The notes beneath the pieces are model-generated. The model did no database searches and was not told the DNA's origin. It saw only the letters and a list, made by a program, of their open reading frames with translations. Positions 59,503 to 64,000 of a stretch of DNA of 64,000 nucleotides are shown piece by piece; position 1 is the stretch's first letter; every line of letters starts with the position of its first letter. Made by a program: the position numbers and the translations under genes. This DNA is from an uncultured Bacteroidia bacterium (lineage in GTDB: Bacteria > Bacteroidota > Bacteroidia > Bacteroidales > UBA932): contig CACWOZ010000004.1 in the NCBI GenBank assembly GCA_902762655.1, forward strand, positions 62,001-126,000, given 5' to 3'.

Positions 59503-62090
59503 TGAAAAAGTGGTTCCATATTCTGATCGTTATCTCACTGCTCCTGGCAGCGGGATGCCAGCGTGAACCCAGACTCGACAACGCTGTCTCCGGTCTGGTG
59601 CTTACCGTCCGGTGCGAAGATCCGGCACTTACCAAAGTGGATCCGGAGCCGGCAGACGGCGAGACGCGCTTCAACGAGAACCTCATCAAGTCTGTAGATT
59701 TCTTCTTCTATCCCGGAGAAACTCCGGCAAGTGATGCCGATGCCGTCTATCACCATAGGGTGGATCTTGACGAAGATCCTGTCATCTACACCGAAGGACA
59801 ATGGGAGGCCACTTTCAACATCGTGCTCACAAGAGTCGTTGCCGAACAGATCTTTACGGCTGCGAACAATATGAAGGCTACGGTCTATGCCGTGGTCAAT
59901 TATAGCGGAGATCTGGCACCCGGTGACTCCATGGATGGAACATCCCTTTCGGAACTCGCTGCCACAGCTGTTATAACCGATTTCGCCTCCACGGAAAAAG
60001 AATACATCCAGAATAGTTTCCTTATGGACGGCAAGACGGTGATTACATACGACGAGTCTGCTCCAATCAGCGCCAGCGGAACCATAAAGGCGCGACGCTT
60101 CGCCGCCAAGATGACTACGGCGATATCCGTTGCAAGCGAAGTGACGCTGAAACACACCAGCACCGATGATCCGTATGAGGTTTGGACTCCCGTGCTGCAT
60201 ACCATGCGCATTTATCTTGTGGACGGAGCAAAGAACGTGGAGCTCGGGACCGAATCCGGCGCCGATAACACGAGTCCGGAGTATTTCTCCTATAGCGATG
60301 AAGCCAGAAGGCGCCCCTTCCTCAGGGACAACGGCACAGAATTCCTGGCGCATACATCAGTAGGCTCCGGATCAAGTGAGAAGATCTACTACAACACCTA
60401 TCCGATGTATTCGTACCCTGTGGCTTGGTCTAACGGAAAGCCGGATTATACCCAGCCCCTGCCCGCTCAGCCTTATCTCAAGCTTGAGATGGACTGGCGC
60501 CGCACGGAGACCAACGGATACTCCTACGACAGGCGCAAGTATTATTATAAAGTCATCCTGCCGGTCAGCAGCCTTGAAAGAAACTATTGGTATCATTTCA
60601 ACATCGATGTCTCCATTCTGGGATCGGAGACGGACGAGGGTAAGGCGCTGCTCAACCCCACTACCTACTATATCCTGGACTGGCAGAACAAGAGTGTGCC
60701 GATCGACAAGTATGCCGTCATCAGCAAGGCCCGCTACCTTTCTGTCGATACAAAGCCTAAGAGTCTCAATAACTTAGCCAGCTTGAGTATCCCCTTTATC
60801 TCCAGCCACGATGTAAAGATAGTCGATAACACTGTGAAGGCAACCAGGCCTTTCTACGGTGAGATTACGAATGAAAGCCAGGTAGTGAACAAATACAACA
60901 CCAAGTACCACGCCTGGGTGCGGAAAAATGCTGACGGAACCTATTATCTCGAGTATAACGGCCAGGATCAGGACCCCAACGGCCAGGCGACATACGAACC
61001 ATCCAGCTGGCTTTCCAATACTTCCACTTCCATAGAGTTCAGCCACGACCTCCAGAACGATTACACCAAGGACGACTTCGATTATTCTCCCTATACCATA
61101 GAGTTCGACATCGTCCATGAGGACCTGACTCCGGGGGCTTACCCCTACAACGAGTACCTGAAACACATCACCATCATCCAGTATCCAGCCATCTACATCG
61201 AATCCTGCTTAAATTCGGATACGGAAATCAAGAAGAAGGGAAGCGTATATGGCTATGACAACGGTACCGCACCCTGGTTGGGCATGCCATGGGGGTATGT
61301 CTATATCGACAACGGTCGCTTTATCAGGACGGGTAATGATAATACCGAGCCATATAAAAAACTCACCACGGACAACAACAGGAAAGAATACCAGTGGCGT
61401 ACTGTCTGGTACACCGGCGGCGGACGTGACATTTTCAGGATCAACGTGACGGTGCTTCCGCAGAAGTCAGAATTTATCATCGGGGATCCGCGTATTGACG
61501 GCTACGATACCACGAAGCCCGTCCTGGGCTACAGTTTCGTGAACGACGGCTCGTCTGAAGCGGATGATGTCCTTCCGGACAGGACCGGTAATGATGAGTC
61601 CAACTTCACTCCAGCCCCCGTAGTGGACGGCGATGTGAATTCGCCGCTGGCCCTGACCGGAGAGAACCGGCCGCTGATGTACTATCGTCCTACGGAAAAA
61701 TCGTCCCGTACGATCAATATGCTCGCTCCCGCCTACAGGATCTCGACAAAACTGGGCGGAACGGAATTCGGTACTCTCACCGAGTCCCAGGCCAAATATC
61801 GTTGTGCAGGGTATCAGGAAGACGGTTTCCCCGGCGGAAGGTGGCGCATTCCCACCATGAGCGAGATCAAATTCATCGCCCAGCTATCCGCGAAAGGCGT
61901 TTTTGAATTCATGTTCAGGGGAGATTACTGGTCGGCCAACGGCGTCGTAAACGTAAATACAGGCAGCGGAACCGTGACCACAAGTACATCGTCGACGGCG
62001 CTCCTCCGCTGCGTCTATGACTCCTGGTACTGGGGCGACGAGCAGTGGAATCCACGCAATCAATTCGTATGGGGAGACAGAGAACCATGA
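59499..62090 (+). CDS. Large fimbrial lipoprotein with a C-terminal FISUMP-like domain, candidate tip subunit
   Basis: The 863-aa protein has a lipobox (LLLAAGC). A fimbrial N-terminal domain follows (NENLIKSVDFFFYPGETP, TVYAVVNYSGDLAP), then a long middle region. It ends in a compact segment with GFPGGRWRIPTMSEIKFI, DYWSANGVVNVN and LLRCVYDSWYWGDEQW, matching the FISUMP/DUF1566-like pattern (GRWR-P-T-E, YWS, RCV). Ending a large subunit in such a domain suggests a tip adhesin. The ATG at 59499 overlaps the previous stop; an ATG at 59502 is equally possible. Confidence 0.75.
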   Translation: MMKKWFHILIVISLLLAAGCQREPRLDNAVSGLVLTVRCEDPALTKVDPEPADGETRFNENLIKSVDFFFYPGETPASDADAVYHHRVDLDEDPVIYTEGQWEATFNIVLTRVVAEQIFTAANNMKATVYAVVNYSGDLAPGDSMDGTSLSELAATAVITDFASTEKEYIQNSFLMDGKTVITYDESAPISASGTIKARRFAAKMTTAISVASEVTLKHTSTDDPYEVWTPVLHTMRIYLVDGAKNVELGTESGADNTSPEYFSYSDEARRRPFLRDNGTEFLAHTSVGSGSSEKIYYNTYPMYSYPVAWSNGKPDYTQPLPAQPYLKLEMDWRRTETNGYSYDRRKYYYKVILPVSSLERNYWYHFNIDVSILGSETDEGKALLNPTTYYILDWQNKSVPIDKYAVISKARYLSVDTKPKSLNNLASLSIPFISSHDVKIVDNTVKATRPFYGEITNESQVVNKYNTKYHAWVRKNADGTYYLEYNGQDQDPNGQATYEPSSWLSNTSTSIEFSHDLQNDYTKDDFDYSPYTIEFDIVHEDLTPGAYPYNEYLKHITIIQYPAIYIESCLNSDTEIKKKGSVYGYDNGTAPWLGMPWGYVYIDNGRFIRTGNDNTEPYKKLTTDNNRKEYQWRTVWYTGGGRDIFRINVTVLPQKSEFIIGDPRIDGYDTTKPVLGYSFVNDGSSEADDVLPDRTGNDESNFTPAPVVDGDVNSPLALTGENRPLMYYRPTEKSSRTINMLAPAYRISTKLGGTEFGTLTESQAKYRCAGYQEDGFPGGRWRIPTMSEIKFIAQLSAKGVFEFMFRGDYWSANGVVNVNTGSGTVTTSTSSTALLRCVYDSWYWGDEQWNPRNQFVWGDREP

Positions 62091-64000
62091 GAAAGTTGCT
62101 TGCATACCTGAGCGCAATCCTTCTGGCAGCATCCTGCACAACTGAACTGGAGCGGGGGAGAACCGTCGTTGACGCTTCGCTCGAAGGCGCCCCCGTCACC
62201 ATCACCTTCTCCGTGCCCGATGTCCAGGTTCTCCCTGCCACCCGCTCGCTGGAGACCGGCGACGGCAACATCACCGATACGCCCTACCTGGACCCGGACA
62301 AAATGTACCTTGTCGTCTGTGGTAGCAGCCAGAGTATCAAGTACATCAGGAAAGCTACGCTGGTCGGCATCCAGGATAATTACGAAATTCCGCAGGAGCA
62401 TTTTCCTCTTTCCGAAGGAGACCGGATTACCTCCTTGTATACGTTCAGTGTCCAGCTGGAGCTGTCCGATTTCGGCCGCACCGTCCATATCCTGGGAAAT
62501 GTGGATGAGAATCAGCTGATAACCGGTTCTTATTCCTACCAGAGCCTCCCCGGCATTTTGTCCTTCGACAACAAGCAGGCCTATTGGCAGAAACTCTATG
62601 TGCCGTACATCAAAGCCAAGAAAGACCCCGACACCCAGGAGCCTGTTAAATTAGCGAACGGAAGCTTTGAGCCGGACGCCGAGACCGCGGCATTTTTCCA
62701 GTACGTTCCGCTCATCAGGAACTTTGCCAAGATTCAGGTTTCCAACGCCTCCGACAATTTCAAACTTCACAGCTACGCCGTTATCTTCTACCCCGAAAGG
62801 GGCTCGGTCGTTCCTTATCGGAGTAACGAGCCAGTTGCAGTAAACCGCTTCGATTTCAATCCTTCATCGGGGTACCGCTTCAGCGGTTATGAAAAGGCAA
62901 CTTTTGAACAACTGGAAGACGACATCCAGTATCCCGGCAACATGCCCTCCAGTGTGGCCCTCAGCACTGTCATTCCTCCGGCTTCCGAATTCGAGAATCC
63001 GGCCACCAGCGGAGGACGGGTTCTCCTGTACGACGAAAACGACACCGAAAGCGGTTTCTACATTTACGAGCGCGGGGTCCCTACGGATCATATCGGGCCC
63101 ACCTTCATCATTATTTGCGGTAAATTCGAGGATGACGACCAATGGTACTACTATCGTCTGGACCTGATGGAATCCGCGGTGGAAGGTGGCCAGACAGTCT
63201 CCCGGTATTATCCCATCTACAGGAACTTCCGCTACAATATCCAGCTGCACAGGATTTCCTCCGAGGGCGTGCAAACCCCCGAACTCGCCGCCGTTTCTTC
63301 GGGAGCCGAAGACATATCGGCCGATGTCTCGATGCGGCATCTTTCCGACATTTCCAACGGAACCACCCGCCTGGTGGTGGAGCCGTTCATGACCAGAACT
63401 TACAGCGGCCCGGCGGAAGAAGGCTCTTACTATGAGTTGTTCGCGCGTTTTTTCAACAATGTGAACTCGGACAAACCCAATCTGAACACAGCAGCCGTAA
63501 GGGTGGAACTGGAGCCTATGGAAGACGGCTCCGACGATATCCTCATCCTCTACGACGACAACGGCCACAGGGTGGCCACCAGAGGCTTCTTCTTCCCGGT
63601 CGCCGCTACTGTGGGTGGGGTGGAAGGTATCCGGACCATAAGGTTCAACACGGTAGAGCCGCTGGACGAGACCAAGACCCAGAAGATAAAGATAACGGGC
63701 CACAATCCCGGTAACCCTCAGGATCTGCGCCTCTACAGAGAGGTTGAAATCACTCTGCAGAAAAAACAGCCGCTGAGAGTTTCGTGTGACAGTCCGGTGC
63801 TGCTTGCTACGGGCACGCCTTTGACCGTGAATATAACCGTTCCTTCTGAATTGCCGGAATCCATGTTTCCCCTGGTGTTCATTGTCGAACCCGAGGGCCT
63901 GACCCTGACGCCGGACACTTCCAAAGATGTCAACCTGCCAGTCGTTTCCGGGCGTTCGATTGCCACGAACGAATCTGCATTTATAGACAAACCGTCATTC
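62087..64000 (+). CDS. Large fimbrial-locus lipoprotein, DUF4906-like, 3' end beyond the window
   Basis: The frame is open from the ATG at 62087 to the window end, 638 codons. The lipobox is LLAASC. The product is beta-rich (VTITFSVPDVQVLPATRS, FQYVPLIRNFAKIQVSN, YRNFRYNIQLHRISSEG). The middle segment, with ISADVSMRHLSDISNGTTRL, resembles the large lipoproteins at the ends of Bacteroidales fimbrial operons. The start overlaps the preceding stop by ATGA, so at least one more gene end lies outside. Confidence 0.72.
   Translation, partial: MRKLLAYLSAILLAASCTTELERGRTVVDASLEGAPVTITFSVPDVQVLPATRSLETGDGNITDTPYLDPDKMYLVVCGSSQSIKYIRKATLVGIQDNYEIPQEHFPLSEGDRITSLYTFSVQLELSDFGRTVHILGNVDENQLITGSYSYQSLPGILSFDNKQAYWQKLYVPYIKAKKDPDTQEPVKLANGSFEPDAETAAFFQYVPLIRNFAKIQVSNASDNFKLHSYAVIFYPERGSVVPYRSNEPVAVNRFDFNPSSGYRFSGYEKATFEQLEDDIQYPGNMPSSVALSTVIPPASEFENPATSGGRVLLYDENDTESGFYIYERGVPTDHIGPTFIIICGKFEDDDQWYYYRLDLMESAVEGGQTVSRYYPIYRNFRYNIQLHRISSEGVQTPELAAVSSGAEDISADVSMRHLSDISNGTTRLVVEPFMTRTYSGPAEEGSYYELFARFFNNVNSDKPNLNTAAVRVELEPMEDGSDDILILYDDNGHRVATRGFFFPVAATVGGVEGIRTIRFNTVEPLDETKTQKIKITGHNPGNPQDLRLYREVEITLQKKQPLRVSCDSPVLLATGTPLTVNITVPSELPESMFPLVFIVEPEGLTLTPDTSKDVNLPVVSGRSIATNESAFIDKPSF

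Noticed and set aside
1..64000. CRISPR arrays, insertion sequences and prophage genes
   Set aside because: No regularly spaced repeats, transposase motifs or phage structural genes were seen on either strand by reading. A repeat finder was not available.

Overview
The window is chromosomal DNA of a member of the Bacteroidota, most likely order Bacteroidales. The evidence is a short primary sigma factor of Bacteroidota type (about 286 aa), many TAnnTTTG '-7' promoter boxes, FimB/Mfa2- and fimbrillin-type surface lipoproteins, the holA / HsdR-N-domain / cca / xer / hpf gene order, and a tmRNA tag ending in NYALAA. Genus cannot be fixed from sequence reading alone. A moderately GC-rich, gut or rumen type lineage (Rikenellaceae-like or an uncultured Bacteroidales) is a guess. 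No CRISPR array, prophage, transposase or insertion sequence was seen.

Bases 1-28,000 are mostly housekeeping. They hold a flavoprotein, SRP RNA and cytidine deaminase (minus strand), then gmhA, an MFS sugar transporter, mnmA, a second FAD protein and glutamine synthetase (plus). Next come a CE2-type esterase, tRNA-Thr, and a minus-strand run dnaN / DnaQ-like exonuclease / degenerate FAH-fold protein / nhaA. A plus-strand run follows: htrA, rpoD, argS, a small acidic protein, a ClC channel, tex, a small EF-hand protein, a dolichol-phosphate-mannose-synthase-like glycosyltransferase and tRNA-Val. Then glpK-glpF (minus), a two-part glycosyltransferase (plus) and tmRNA.

Bases 27,650-41,000 hold a secreted EEP-family lipoprotein, tRNA-Ser, the overlapping minus operon holA / HsdR-N-like nuclease / cca / xer / hpf / duplicated-domain lipoprotein, a NatAB-like ABC exporter, a 5'-nucleotidase split into two genes in reversed order, an unknown exported protein, sppA and tRNA-Pro with the unusual anticodon AGG.

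Bases 40,481-50,906 are one tightly packed minus-strand transcription unit. In transcription order it runs glnS (frameshifted here), a flippase, an FrhB-family iron-sulfur protein, a polysaccharide pyruvyl transferase, a family 2 glycosyltransferase, a GH89 alpha-N-acetylglucosaminidase lipoprotein, a DUF819 membrane protein and a PlsC-like acyltransferase. This looks like a small surface-glycan assembly and remodelling module.

Bases 51,095-64,000 are a plus-strand Bacteroidales (type V) fimbrial locus that continues past the window. It starts with an outer-membrane DUF3575 barrel fused to an OmpA-like domain, followed by six lipoproteins. These are a large fimbrillin, a FimB/Mfa2 anchor-like protein, a second fimbrillin paralogous to the first, a further fimbrillin-like protein, a probable tip protein ending in a FISUMP-like domain, and a large partial lipoprotein. 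The last five genes overlap or nearly abut. This locus, with its possible coupled six-codon leader ORF, is the main accessory system here.

Stable RNA genes calibrate promoter geometry: the SRP RNA 5' end lies 6 nt after the last G of its TAnnTTTG box. By that measure mnmA, holA and the CE2 esterase gene would give essentially leaderless mRNAs.
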